A stretch of 64,000 bases of DNA from Prionace glauca (Eukaryota; Chordata; Chondrichthyes; Carcharhiniformes; Carcharhinidae), in NCBI GenBank assembly GCA_037974335.1, contig CM075760.1, forward strand, positions 42,722,103 through 42,786,102, in the 5' to 3' direction. This document shows, piece by piece, positions 1 to 11,660 of this stretch. Under the pieces are notes generated by a model. The model made no database searches. It saw nothing but the letters and a program-made list of their open reading frames with translations, and had not been told where the DNA came from. A program made the position numbers and the translations under genes. Every line of letters starts with the position of its first letter. Position 1 is the first letter of the stretch.

Positions 1-202
1 AAGATTTCACATTGAATTCTTATCATCAGGTGGAACCGAGGTGAGGTGCAGAAGAAAATGTTTCAAGCATTTCAAGATCATTGATTTCTCAAGAGATCTT
101 TTAGAGTATATCTCAGTCATGGATTCCAATTTATTGAATTACATTCTTTTAGAAACCTGTACCTGTGGCTGAGAGAATACATTGGGCAAACATTGATTTT
201 AT

Positions 203-272
203 GGAGCCCGGGGCAGGCTCGATGGGCTAGATGGCCGACTCCTGCTCCCATTTCTTACGTTATTATGTTCTT
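203..272 (+). mobile_element. CR1 3' tip
   Basis: Only the last 70 bp or so of a CR1: GGGCAGGCTCGATGGGC, then the TTCTTACGTTATTATGTTC terminus. Confidence 0.75.
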
Positions 273-1045
273 TTGCTATGGAGTGAAGACGATGAACCAT
301 CGTGGAGAGACAAGACGCAGAACAAGACAGGAGAAAGACAGAGAAAGAGATGAAACACAGGAGATGTTCTGTGTTTTCTGTGTCATTACATTTCGGGATC
401 AGGCGGATTATTTCCTAATTCTGAACATAGATATCATCATGATATTTTTCCTCACATAACTGATGAATAAATAATGTTGAAAAACAACCATTACTGGAAT
501 CCGTTGATTGATTTGCATGGTTGTCTCTATTTCTGTGCTGTGTTGGTGGGGAAATATTTGTTGTGTTTTTGTCAGTCAGCAATCTCATTTGGAATTACTA
601 TTTTTGTATTTATTTACATAAATACCTCACTGTTTACAATGAAATGTTCATGACAGAAAAGCTAGATAAACCGTCACTTATTGATCAGTTTCAACTCAAA
701 ATAGCGATTTATTTTAAGAATTTTAACAGTTGGTTCAATATGAATAAAACTTTTTGAACATTCATAACTCCGGCTGTACTTAACTAAAATAAAATAAGAC
801 ATTTCATTTCAGAATTAGGTCTGAAAGTTCTGATGTCACAATTAATAAAGTATCTGTGAACAGGCAGATATTCTACTGAATGTTAATCTGATTGAGGATT
901 TAATCTGTTTAAACTCGACTAGTTAAATAAAAAAAACAGATCTGATGTCTGAAATATTCCTTCACAAATAGTGATCACACTCACACGAGGGAAGAATAAA
1001 AAATGTGGTTATCACGAAGAGATACAATTATTTTTGCTCCTTCAC
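273..1045. other. No gene or repeat recognised
   Basis: AT-rich DNA with small chance frames only. Confidence 0.6.
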
Positions 1046-1490
1046 AGGCGACAGGGAAGCGGGTTCGATTCTAACATTGGGTGACTGTGTGTGGTTTTCA
1101 CATTCTATCCATATCCATGTGAGTTCCCTCCGAGTGCTCCAGTTTCCTTCCACAGTCCCAGGATGTGCAGGTTAGGTGGATTGGCTGTGATAAATTGCCC
1201 CTTCGCGCCCAATGATGTGCAAAGTAGAATCATAGAATCCCTACAGTGCAGAAGGAGACCATTCGGTTCATCAAATCTGCTATCCGGCAGAGCATCCTTC
1301 CCAGGCCCAATGTAAATTGTCTGTGCTAAATTCCCTGTTCGTGTCCAATAATGTGTAGGTTCGGGGGATTAGCCTGTGAATATGTGTGGTTGCCGGGATC
1401 GGATGAAAGCTTGCCTAGGTAGGATGCTGTGCTGGAGAGCCCGCTGCAGATTTATTGAACCGAATGACCATGTTGAACTGTAGGGATTCT
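1046..1490 (+). mobile_element. tRNA-headed SINE (type b), split by a second SINE end
   Basis: GGTTCGATTC (B-box-like) at about 1061, the body (AGTGCTCCAGTTTCC, GATGTGCAGGTTAGGTGGATTGGC), and the tail to ACTGTAGGGATTCTATGATT near 1490. A reverse-oriented tail of the same family (about 1211-1315) is inserted in it. Confidence 0.72.
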
Positions 1491-2231
1491 ATGATTTTAT
1501 GCTACTATGATCAGGCAGAGGAGTGATTATATTCACATTAATCTCAGCGATTCCAAAGTATTACAAATTATGGGGAACTTGAATGTATAGAACATTTTAC
1601 CCGACCTCATGTCGTCCCAAAGTTCTTAAAACTCACTGATGTACCTTCGCTGAATTTAGTCATATTGCAACTAACCAGGTAAGTTGCGTACCAGAAACTC
1701 ACACACACCCAGAGGTGATAAATGGCCAACAAATTTGCGATTTTATTTGACAAATGAGGATTTGGGTCGGATATTGGACAGAACAGACTTGCTGTTCATA
1801 ATTATATCAAGAGATTTTACATCCTGGCATTGATGTTAAATACGAATCTGGTTCTCTCTCTCTCTGATGATACCCATTGAGATGCTGAGGAGCACTGTTG
1901 CTGTTTTAGTTTTAGATTTCCGGAATCTGCAGCAATTTGCACTGATTTTATTGAATCTCTGGATGCGAGCGTCATTGACAAAGCTAACATTAATTGGTGA
2001 TTGTGAACCATCTTGCTGAAACCTGCCCTCTGGATGGATGACTTTCCACTGCAGGTTTAATACAACTGGGTGGCTTTCTCGGATATTTCAGTGGTGGTGA
2101 AGGGTTATTTTCATCACATGGAACTGGAGTCTGTGTAGGACAGACAGGGGAAAGATAGGAATACTCGGTTTATAGTTATTTGCAAAGCGAAGATGTTGTT
2201 TGAAATATAAAAACAATTTTGTGAATTCTGG
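1491..2231. other. No gene or repeat recognised
   Basis: Unique-looking AT-rich DNA. Nothing supported. Confidence 0.6.
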
Positions 2232-2352
2232 AATTCAAACCCAAAGAGAAAATGCTGGAAAATCTCAGCAGGCCTGGCAATATTTGTAAGGAGAGGGAAC
2301 AGCTGACGTTTCGAGTCCAGATGTCCCGAGACTGTCCAGCATTTTCTCTTCA
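2232..2352. repeat. Short interspersed repeat with GAGAAAATGCTGGA ends
   Basis: GAGAAAATGCTGGAAAATCT at one end and CCAGCATTTTCTC at the other form 13-bp inverted ends; the interior has AACAGCTGACGTTTCGAGTC. Related sequence, in reverse, lies at 50935-50971 and 51231-51295 around a Penelope insertion. Confidence 0.6.
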
Positions 2353-2644
2353 CATTGTTTTAAGTGTCTTTGGGTGGAATAAATTGATTCTGAATCTCTG
2401 GGGCGGAGGAATTGTGGGTTGATCCAAGACTATCATACTGAAGGAGAGACTATAAACCCTATCAGGGACGGGTCGGACCCAGACCATCCAGTTGCTGCCC
2501 ATATTGAACACTTTGTCTTTACAGCTCAGTCTCAGGGAGCCTCGGGGATGCCCGGTTTCTGCCTCTGGCTGAGTCAACACAACCTCCGATTCGACACTTT
2601 AAACAAAAGCTATGAAAAGAAAACGCAACTCACCCCGGACACAC

Positions 2645-2910
2645 TCTCTCACCTTTTTCCATCAGGGACTAGGTAAAAACAAATTCTGAGGAGACTACAA
2701 ACCGACTCAGAAACTATTTCTTTCCAGCTGCAATCAGAGTTTTGAATGGATCTACCTCGCATTAAATTGATATTTTTCTAGACCCGAGCTATGACTGCAA
2801 CATAATATTCTTCACTCTCTCCCTTCCTTCTCTATGCAGGTATGCTCTACCTGTATAGTGCGCAAGACTGTGTACTAATATGTGTGATAATAATAAATCA
2901 AATAAAATAT
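2645..2910 (+). mobile_element. Retroposon 3' end, unclassified
   Basis: A LINE-like 3' segment common in shark sequence, ending in the characteristic GTGTGATAATAATAAATC followed by an AAAT-rich tail. No open frame; clade not resolved. Confidence 0.5.
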
Positions 2911-3334
2911 ATCAAAAAACACCGAGGATTATTCCCAGTGAATTGATTGCTGACACTGGAATATTCAACAGACAGTCTAACACTGAGGCAGAAAGAGTGA
3001 GATCCATTGGAACGTCTTTGCTTGACCAAAAGGTGAAATTATATTTGAGCCTCTGTTATAGAGAAAAAAAAAACAATTTGATTGTAAATCAAGTCCCTTA
3101 ATTCTGCACCCCCTTTCACAAGAGAATAGACATAAAGAAGATGACATTACCTTATCAGAGTAAAAACGTCAGTCTGATTTGCACATTGCAGCATAAATAT
3201 AATCCATTTGAAGAATTATTATCGATTTATGTAACTAAATTGCTGGGATGATTTTATTTCAGGTGTGGGTAGCCGTCACTGTAATTTGGGACTGGATACA
3301 AGAAGGAGGGAAGAAATGGCCTCATGTTATCGCT

Positions 3335-3645
3335 CGGCAATTAATGCACAAAGTTAACTAATGTTCTCAGGACCTGACTTCGAATCCCACCACCACAGAT
3401 GGTGGGATTTAAATTCAGTAAAAAAAAAGCATCTGGAAATAAGAATCCACTTATGGCCATGATATCATTGTCGATTGTGTAAAAACCTACCTGCTTCACT
3501 AATGTATTTTAGAGAAGGGAATCTGCCGTCCTTACCTGGTCTGACCTATGTGTGATCCAAGAGCCACAGCAATGTGATTGGCTCTCACTGCCCTCGGACA
3601 AGAAGTAGGCAATAAATTCTGAATAGTCAAAGGTGTCCATGTCCA
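3335..3645 (+). mobile_element. tRNA-headed SINE (type a)
   Basis: GACTTCGAATCCCACC resembles a B box; the body (CAGATGGTGGGATTTAAATTC, GTCGATTGTGTAAAAACC) and 3' part (GGGAATCTGCCGTCCTTACC, ACAGCAATGTGATTGGCTCT) match the copies at 42200-42480 and, in reverse, 5235-5495. Confidence 0.75.
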
Positions 3646-3649
3646 TAGA

Positions 3650-3943
3650 ATCATTACAGAGCAGAAGAAGGCCTTTTGGCCTATCAGGCCCAAACCCACA
3701 ACATTCCCACCTCAGTCTATCCCCATCACCCCACGTATATTCCCCGCTAATTCTCTTGACACGATTGGACCAACCATCGTGGATCAACCTAAGCGGCATA
3801 TCCTTGAACAATGAGAGTAAATGAGCAGGCAATTGGAGAATATGCAGACTCCACACAGACAGACCCAAACCGGGAGTTGAACCCGGGTCTCTGGCGCTTT
3901 GAGGCAGAAGCCCTAACATATATGCCACCGTGCCACCCACAAA
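3650..3943 (-). mobile_element. tRNA-headed SINE (type b)
   Basis: Reverse orientation: tail at 3650, body, then a tRNA-like head near 3870-3943 (GAACCCGGGTCTC and GCCACCGTGCCACC). Lies immediately after the type a SINE. Confidence 0.78.
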
Positions 3944-5234
3944 TTAATTCAAAAAGGACAATCTTCATGTGATGCAATATTTCACGTTAGATTTCCCCAA
4001 CGGCTCCTTTACCCTGGGAAAATTAACACTGAAAGAAAACTGGTTGACTTATAATTAATTGAGTTGACAGGGAAACATGACATCGACATCAACCTTTGGC
4101 AGAGAATTTATAGAATCCGAATGGACACGGTGATCAGGAAAGCTCTTTGTCAACATCCAAACCATTGCTGCTCATTTTATTGGCCACCGGCTGTCGAACA
4201 TTCACTGGTAGTGGGAACTCAGGATATTAGGACTTTGTGGCATATTGCACAATATCACAAAAATAAATATTTTGTCTTCCACTAAACCAGGCCGTTTCTT
4301 CACTCATTGGCAGCTATGAGAGCGACTGTTAAATAATCGAAATCAGATTGTGCTAGACAACAGAACATGGTGCTGATCAGGGATAAGAGAGGTTGTCTTT
4401 TTAAAGAGGTGCAGAACGCTTAGAATATTCCAGGTATCCGCGCTTTTCAAGACAATTGTATGATTTTAATTTACTTTTAATTATTTTCATTTTGGGGACA
4501 TAGCACTGATCTCATTGGACTCAGTGGGTGGGGAGGTCAAAATCTCTTCCTTGCAGGTCATGAAGTTACTCACAAAGTGGCTTTAATTGTTGGAAGGACA
4601 TTTATTTGGAAGTTATACAAATGAAATAGCATCTGGCCAATTTACTCGTTCCCCATACTATTTAATCACAGTGCAGCCCTTTAAGATATTTGCTTGGAAG
4701 GAATACCATTTAAAAACGTTTCTTTATTATGGGAATCAAGCATTTATTGTATAACTGAATAAGTCCCATTTAATCCTAACATATTCGCGCTAATCTGTCC
4801 CACGCAGTATTTGGCAGCAGTCCAACCTGCTGCCAACTGCCCGAAGATATTTACAGGAAGCATCTGACGGTGTTTGTTCAGTAAGTCAAAGATCTGTTTA
4901 CTCAGTACTGAACAGTTGGCTGCAAGCCAACCTCAAACTCTTAGCATTGTCAATAGAGCCTATTTATAAACAAATCTGCCCAGCAACAACTCGAGGCAAC
5001 TTAATTATTATTTTTTAAAGCTGTGAACCTATATGAATGCTTCCCATTTCATTGGAAAAAAAGCTACCCAGATTCTCTGGCACCTTGTTAGTAACAATGA
5101 TGATCTCTCCAACCCAACGAAACACTGTGATGGATGGATAGAAATAAATACAGGCAGATTGTGAGTGTTGATTCAGAGAGGTGATATATCTTATACTGCA
5201 TAAATATGTAGGCTGGTGTTTTATTTCACTTTAT
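3944..5234. other. No gene or repeat recognised
   Basis: AT-rich DNA; the longest frames are about 70 codons and unlike any family I know. Confidence 0.6.
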
Positions 5235-5495
5235 TCTTCCATGGGACGTGGGGGTCCCTGGAAAGAACAACATTGATTTCCTGTGCTTAATTCCTTTTCA
5301 GCTGAGTGGTGTGTTAGGGCATCTCAGAAGGCATTGCCCAGTTATATATATGGCAGTCCATCTTGAGTTACACCCTGCTGAGACCAAGTAGGGATGGCAG
5401 ATGTCCTTCACTGGGGAATCAGAGGGTTATCTCGTCGCTATCAGTATGAATCAAAATTTATTGATTGAATTCAAATTCCACCTGCTGCCATGGTC
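5235..5495 (-). mobile_element. tRNA-headed SINE (type a) with LINE-like tail
   Basis: Reverse copy: body at 5380-5490 (GATGGCAGATGTCCTTCACT, AATTCAAATTCCACCTGCTG) and, on its 3' side, 5235-5310, a tail matching the end of the LINE at 6355-6910 (TGGGACGTGGG). Confidence 0.65.
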
Positions 5496-5499
5496 GGAT

Positions 5500-5537
5500 T
5501 TAATCTGAATTTAATTTAATTTAATTTAATTTAATTC
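5500..5537. repeat. (TTTAA)n microsatellite
   Basis: Six or seven tandem TTTAA units at the cut end of a CR1. Confidence 0.9.
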
Positions 5538-6080
5538 CAGAGATTCACCACCCTTTGAGGGAAGAAGTTCCTCCTCAACTCCATTCTAAACTGCCGCCCC
5601 CCCTTATCTTGAGGCTGTGCCCTCTAGTCCTGCTATCCTTTCTGAGCGGAAAGAATCTCTCTACCTCTACCCTAACCATCCCCTTCATTATCTTATACGT
5701 CTCTAAAAGATCCCCCCTCATCCTTCTAAATTCCAACGAGTACAAACCCAGTCTATTCAGCCTCTCTTCAAAGTTCAACCCCCTCATCTCCGGTATGAGC
5801 CTAGTGAACCTCCTCTGCATTCCCTCCAAGGCCAAAATATCCTTCCACAAGTGCAGCGACCAAAACTGCACACAGTACTCCAGCTGTGGCCTCACCAGTA
5901 CCCTGTACAGTTGCAACAAGACCTCCCTGCTTTTATATTCTATCCCCATCACTATAAAGACCAGCATCCCATTCGCCTTCCTGATCATCTGCTGCACCTG
6001 CAGACTGGGTTTTTGCGACTCATGCACAAGGACCCCCAGGTCCCTCTGCACCGTAGGATGCTGCAGCTTTTCCCCCTAGA
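5538..6080 (-). mobile_element. CR1 LINE C-terminal fragment
   Basis: Minus-strand frame 6051-5575 (158 codons) encodes QRDLGVLVHESQKPSLQVQQ through LEYCVQFWS to RKDSRTRGHSLKIRGGG, the CR1 region after the RT. The last part of the 3' UTR is missing and is replaced by a TTTAA microsatellite (5500-5537). Confidence 0.87.
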
Positions 6081-6354
6081 AATAGTAATCCCTCCCACTA
6101 TTATTTATTTTTGAGAATTTATTTATTTTTATTTATTTGTGTGAATTTTTACTATTTATTTTTGTGAATGGAGAATTATTGGTAATATTGGCGTCAGGCG
6201 ATGATCACCTCCAAAAAGGGGGAATCTGACCGTTGCCCCTTGTCACTCAATGATGTTGCAACACTGAATCAATAACTATCAACATCTTCGAGGTTACCAT
6301 TGTCTAATCGCTGTGTTAGCTGGGTATATACATGCCCCAGCTGGAATATCAACT

Positions 6355-6910
6355 CAGCCTGCTGTGAGTAACCCACCCCCTAACTCCCCAAACCTGTGCA
6401 CCACCTGCACGACACATATTAGGGGACAAAAATGGTTCTCTCCACTTACTTGAATAGATACAGTTCAAACAACATTCAAAAATCTTCATCCCATTCAGGC
6501 CAAAGCAACCGGCTTGACAGGTATAGCATTTGCAAATGCTCACTCCCTCCACCACACAGAGCATCATTATGTACCATCTACAAGTTTCACTTCCGAACCT
6601 CACCAAGACTCCTTAGGCAGCCACACGGTGGGTTGCTATTTGCAAGGACAGGGGTAACAGTTACCAGGAAATATCACTTATAAATTCCTCTCCAAGTCAG
6701 TCATATACCTGATGTGGAAATATATCATCCTTCCATCACTGTCGCAGGACCGAGATCCTAGAACTCCCTGTGTAACAGGACCGTATAGGTATCTACACCA
6801 CAGGGTCTGCAGCAATTCAAGAAGGTAGCTTACCACCAGTTTACTAAAGGCAATGAGGAATAGGCAACAAATACTGACTAGGCCAGCAACGTCCATATCC
6901 CTTAAATTAA
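6355..6910 (+). mobile_element. Non-LTR retrotransposon 3' end
   Basis: Plus-strand 3' end of the same non-CR1 LINE type as 14524-15510: a decayed C-terminal region (clearest near 6430-6560) and the 3' segment around 6700-6905 ending in GGCCAGCAACGTCCATATCCC. The same end, in reverse, forms the tail of the SINE at 5235-5495. Confidence 0.65.
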
Positions 6911-7485
6911 AACATCAACATAGCAATATTTATGAATGGATGATAACTAATGAACGCAATTGGGTATCTTTGTAAATGGATGGCAATTGATGAAAATAAA
7001 TATCAACTTTCTGAACATTTACCACCTCTTTCTCTGCCAGAAGATAGGTTCCGTTCCACAGGAGATTCATGATTCAGAAACATCACATTATCCAAAGACA
7101 AGGAAGACAGAAGAGACGGCAACATCTGTAGGTGTATCTCAATCTCATTACGGGACAGGCCTTTGATAGGATGACAATTTTGTTACTCATCTGCTTGAAG
7201 ACCGGGATTAACCTGAAGCGCAGTGTTTTGTTTATGTTGGGAGATATATATATCATACTCATACATGGATGAATCTCAGTGAGACATTCGACACTAACAT
7301 CAGGGCAGAGACTACAACATTTGGGGGAACTAAGCTCCCCCTCAAAAAATTCTCGGTCTCATTTATGACACAGAAAAGGACAATTTACAACACAACTGAG
7401 AGCCTCATGGACAACACTTAGGGTTGAATCAATCTCTCAAAAATTGACCTCCTCAGTCATCAACAAATGTGAAATATGAAGAAAA
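6911..7485. other. No gene or repeat recognised
   Basis: Nothing supported; small chance frames only. Confidence 0.55.
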
Positions 7486-7965
7486 GACACCAAGCTGAAA
7501 TGAATAGAACAAAGATCAAGGAACAACACAAGACGGGAAACAGGCCCTTCGGTCCAACGAGCCCGCGCCACCATCTTAACAATGTGTTTTTCCTCCTCCA
7601 CCCTTGACCCATGTCTATGCTTATGGTACCCCCATTGGAAACCAGATTAAGGGGAGAATAATTTAGGGACAATTTGTTACACCAGTCAGCCTAATAACAC
7701 TTCTTTGGGGTGTGGGAGGAAACCGGGACACCCGGAGAAAACCCACGCAACCACAGGGAGAATGTGCAGTTTCCCACAGACACTGGCCCCAATCCATGTA
7801 TCTGGACAACTAACGGTGATAGTCACTGAGCTGTTGTGGTGCCCATCTGCTGGTCCATTTTGAAGCAGACACAAACGACGCAAAGTACTAGGCCACTCTC
7901 GAAACATCCAAGAGCAGCCCACGCATGACCCACAGTATGCATGCCCCTCGTTAGACAACAAGGTG
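7486..7965 (-). mobile_element. SINE type b composite, copy 1
   Basis: Reverse SINE (tail with GAACAACACAAGACGGGAAA, GGCCCTTCGGTCCAACGAGC; body GTGGGAGGAAACCGGGACAC) followed by about 110 bp (ACAAACGACGCAAAGTACTA, CATCCAAGAGCAGCCCA) also found after copy 2. Copy 2 lies about 820 bp away. Confidence 0.75.
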
Positions 7966-8040
7966 GACCGACGCACATGCAGAGTAAAAGAGTAAAATAT
8001 CAACACATGTAGCATTAGATTTCCAGGAACGTCCTGAGGC

Positions 8041-8306
8041 TCTGATCCTTATTTAAAACAGTCTCCTATAACCCTCCATCCTTATTTTGCTCATGTGTCT
8101 ATCTAAGTAAACCTTAAACAAGTCCAGCGTGCCTGCCTCCACCACCTTACTTGGCAGTGCATTCCATACCCCCACGACCCACTGTGTGACAAACCTCCCT
8201 CTAGCATCCAAATTATACTTCTCCCCCCTCACCTTAAGCCTGTGGCCCCTCGTGATATTTGTCTCCAATCAAGGAAAAAGCCTGCCACTGTTTACTCTAT
8301 CTATAC
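8041..8306 (-). mobile_element. CR1 LINE 3' end
   Basis: Minus-strand C-terminal region and 3' UTR: the 71-codon frame 8268-8053 includes RGHRLKVRGEKYN, FVTQWVVGVWNALPSKVVEA and YLDRHMSK. It is interrupted at 8306 by a SINE. Confidence 0.85.
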
Positions 8307-8760
8307 AAAGAACAAAAGAACAAAGAACAACACAGCTCGGGAAACAGGCCCTTCGGCCCAACGAGCCCGCGCCGCCGTCCCATGGTCAGTGACCTATTCA
8401 TGATTTTAGTCTATGCCTAATGTGTGAGGACAGGGAGGTCCAATATAGGGACAATTTGTTACCCAATCAATCAGCCTAAAAGCAAATTTTTGGGATGTGG
8501 GAGGAAACCGGAGCACCCGGAGGAAACCCACGCAACCACGGGGAGAACGCGCAAATCCATGTGTCCGCACAGCAACAGAGATAGCCTCTGAGCTGTCATG
8601 ATGCCCTCGAGATGGTCCAGTTTACGCACACCAACGACATGAAGCAGTAGGCAACTCCCGAAGCAACATCCAAGAGCAGCCCACCACAACCTGCCGCCCG
8701 CATGCCCCATGCTGGACTTAAATGCCTGTGGATAAAAAAATCATTATTAAAAGACTCTAT
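8307..8760 (-). mobile_element. SINE type b composite, copy 2
   Basis: Same structure as copy 1, with an (AAAGAAC)n tail, GGCCCTTCGGCCCAACGAGC, GTGGGAGGAAACCGGAGCAC and the same extra flank (CATCCAAGAGCAGCCCACCA). It interrupts a CR1 3' end at 8306. Confidence 0.75.
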
Positions 8761-8798
8761 ATCCCTGAGGCTAAAACTGAACCCCAAGCCTACAATAT

Positions 8799-11660
8799 TT
8801 AGTAAGGCCTGCTATATTCCCCTATATGTAGACCGCTCATGTGGCTGTCCAAGTGACTCTTGAACAATCCTAGTGTGCCTGCTTCCACCACCTTACTCGG
8901 CAGTGCATTCCACATCCCCACTACCCTTTGTGTGAAAAACTGCCCTCTAATATTAGTCTTATATCTAGCCCCCCTCACCCTAAGCCCGTGAACCCTCGTT
9001 CTATCCATTTCTAATAGCGGAAAAAGCTTACCACCATTTACTCTATCTATCCCCTTCATAATCTTATAAACCTCTATTAGATCCCCCCTCAGCCGACGTC
9101 TCTCAAGGGCAAACAGCCCAAGTGCGTTCAATCTCTCCTCGTAAGACAGCCCTTCCATACCAGGCAACATCCTGGTAAATCTCCTCTGCACTCTCACCAG
9201 GATCTCTACATCCTTCCGGTAGTACGGCGACCAGAACTGGACGCAGTACTCCAGGTGAGGCCTAACCAACGTTCTCTCCAACTGCAACATCAGACTCCTA
9301 CTCTTATATTCTATACCCCTTCCTATGAAGGCCAACATGCCATACTCTTTCCTCATCACATTCTGCACCTGCACCGACACCTTCAGGGACTTGTGTACCT
9401 GCACCCCCAGGTCTCTCTGCGTATCTATACTCCGGATAGTTCTACCTTTTATTGTATAACTCCTCTCCACATTATTCCGGCCAAAGTGCATCACCTCGCA
9501 TTTCTCCGGATTAAATTCCATTTGCCATCTATCTGCCCAACTACCAGCCTGTCTATGTCCTGTTGTATTGCCAGGCACTGCTCCTCAGTACCCGCCAATC
9601 CAACCATCTTAGTGTCATCAGCAAATTTGCTGATCACATCTCCTACCCCCTCTTCCAAGTCATTAATTTATACTACAAATAGTAGAGGTCCTAGTACCAA
9701 GCCCTGCGGCACCCCACTGGTGACAGACCTCCAATTGGAAAAGGAGCCTTCCACTACTACCGCTGCCTCCTCCTCCCAAGCCAGTTCTCCACCCATCTAC
9801 ATACCTGGCCTTGTATCCCATGAGCCTTCACCTTTTCTATCAGCCTACCGTGAGGGACCTTGTCAAACGCCTTACTGAAATCCATATAGACAACATCAAC
9901 GGCTTGTCCTTCGTCAACCGTTTTTGTCACCTCTTCAATTATACCCTTCATTATTTTATGCACCTCTATTAAATCCACGCTCAATCTCTGTCTTTCTAAG
10001 GAAAACAGCACCAGTTGACTCAATCTTTCCTCATAACCCAGTCCTTCCATACCAGGCAGCATCCTGGTAAACCTCCTCTGCATTCTCTCCAGGGTCTCCA
10101 CGTCCTTCCGGTAGTAATGTGACCAGAACTGGACGCAGTACTCCAAATGCGGTCCAACCAACGTTCTGTACAACTGTAGCATTAGACGCCAGCTCTTGTA
10201 CTCTATATCCCTTCCTATAAAGGCTAGCATATCATAAACTTTCTTTGCAACCTTCTCCACCTGTGTTGCCACCTTCAAAGACTTGTGAACTTGCACTCCC
10301 AGCTTCTTCTGCATTTCTATACTCTTAATAGGTCTACCCTTTATCATACAACTCCCCTCGACATTATTCCTTCCAAAATGCATCACCTCGCATTTATCAG
10401 GATTAAATTCCACCTGCCATTTATCTGCCCAATATACCAGCCTATCTATATCCTGCTGTATTGCCAGACACTGCTCCTCACTGGCCGCCAATCCAGCCAT
10501 CTTTGTGTCATCTGCAAACTTGCTGATCACACCACGTATGCCCTCTTCCAAATTTTTTATATATATTAAGAATAGAAGAGGTCCCAGTACTGAGCCCTGC
10601 AGCATACCACCCTTGACAGGCCTCCAGCGAGAAAAGGACCCTTCCACTGCTACTCTCTGTCTCCTGTTAACTAGCCAGTTTTCAATCCATCTAGATACTT
10701 GTGCCTGTATCCCATGAGCCTTAACCTGTTCAACCAACCCACCATGAGCGACTTTGTCAAACGCCTTACTGAAATCCATATAGACGACATCAACGGTTCG
10801 TCCTTCATCAACGGTTTTTGTCACCTCCTCAAAAAATTCCACGAGATTCGTAAGGCAAGACCTCCCCTTAACAAAGCCATGCTGCTTATCCCTCATCACA
10901 TCGCAATGCTCCAAATGCTTATACATCCTACCCCTTAGAATTTTTTCCAACAACTTTCCTACCACTGACGTCAAAATCACTGGCCTATAATTACCAGGGT
11001 TATCCCTACTGCCCTTTTTAAACAGCAGTACCACATTATTTACCCTCCAGCCCTCTGGGACCTCACCTGCGTCCAAAGAAGAGACAAAGATTTGCGTCAG
11101 CGGCCCAACAATTTCATCTCTCACCTCCCTAAGCACCCTGGGATAAATGCCATCAGGCCCCGGAGTTTTATCAGTTCTTATGCTGCCTAAAAATCTTAGC
11201 ACTTCCTCCCTTGGATTGGATATTTCTTTCAACTGGTCTACAGCTCCCTCCAAGACAGTACAAGACACCAAGCCCCTCTCCTTCGTGAATACCGACGCAA
11301 AGTATTCATTTAGGATCTCCCCCATTCCCTCAGACTCTATGCACAGTTCCCCTCCTCTGTCCCGAAGAGGACCGATTTTCCCTCTAACCACCCTATTGTT
11401 CCTAATGTAAGAGTAAAATGCCTTTGGATTTTCCTTAATCCTATCCGCCAAAGTCATTTCATGCCCCCCTTTCGCCCTTCTAACTCCCCGTTCGAGCTCC
11501 CTCATACTCTCTCTGTATTCCTCCAGTGCTCTCTCCGTTCCCAGTTGCTTAGACCTAACATACGCCTCTCTCTTCTTCCTGACCAAGTCCTCAATATCCC
11601 CTGTAATCCACAGCTCTCCAATCCTACCTTTTCCATCCTTCCTCTTTACCGGCACATGTC
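8799..11660 (-). mobile_element. CR1 LINE with long open RT frame
   Basis: Minus-strand CR1. An uninterrupted frame of 632 codons (11655-9757) covers the region upstream of the RT (LRDRGGELC, FASVFTKERG), the RT motifs TPGPDGIYPRVL, NYRPVILTSVVGK, GFVKGRSCLTNL, VDVVYMDFSKAFDKV and KFADDTK, and the CR1 C-terminal region, then runs directly into a second copy of the RT motif VDVVYMDFSKAFDKVPH at about 9890. A further frame, 9578-8799 (259 codons), holds a complete C-terminal region. This is two CR1 bodies fused near 9938. The 5' part appears to continue beyond a nested CR1, at about 12759-12830 (a conserved AFKGKLK stretch). The copies are young, judged by the open frames. Confidence 0.88.

Noticed and set aside
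9255-9878. 207-codon plus-strand frame
   Set aside because: Antisense shadow of CR1 coding sequence.
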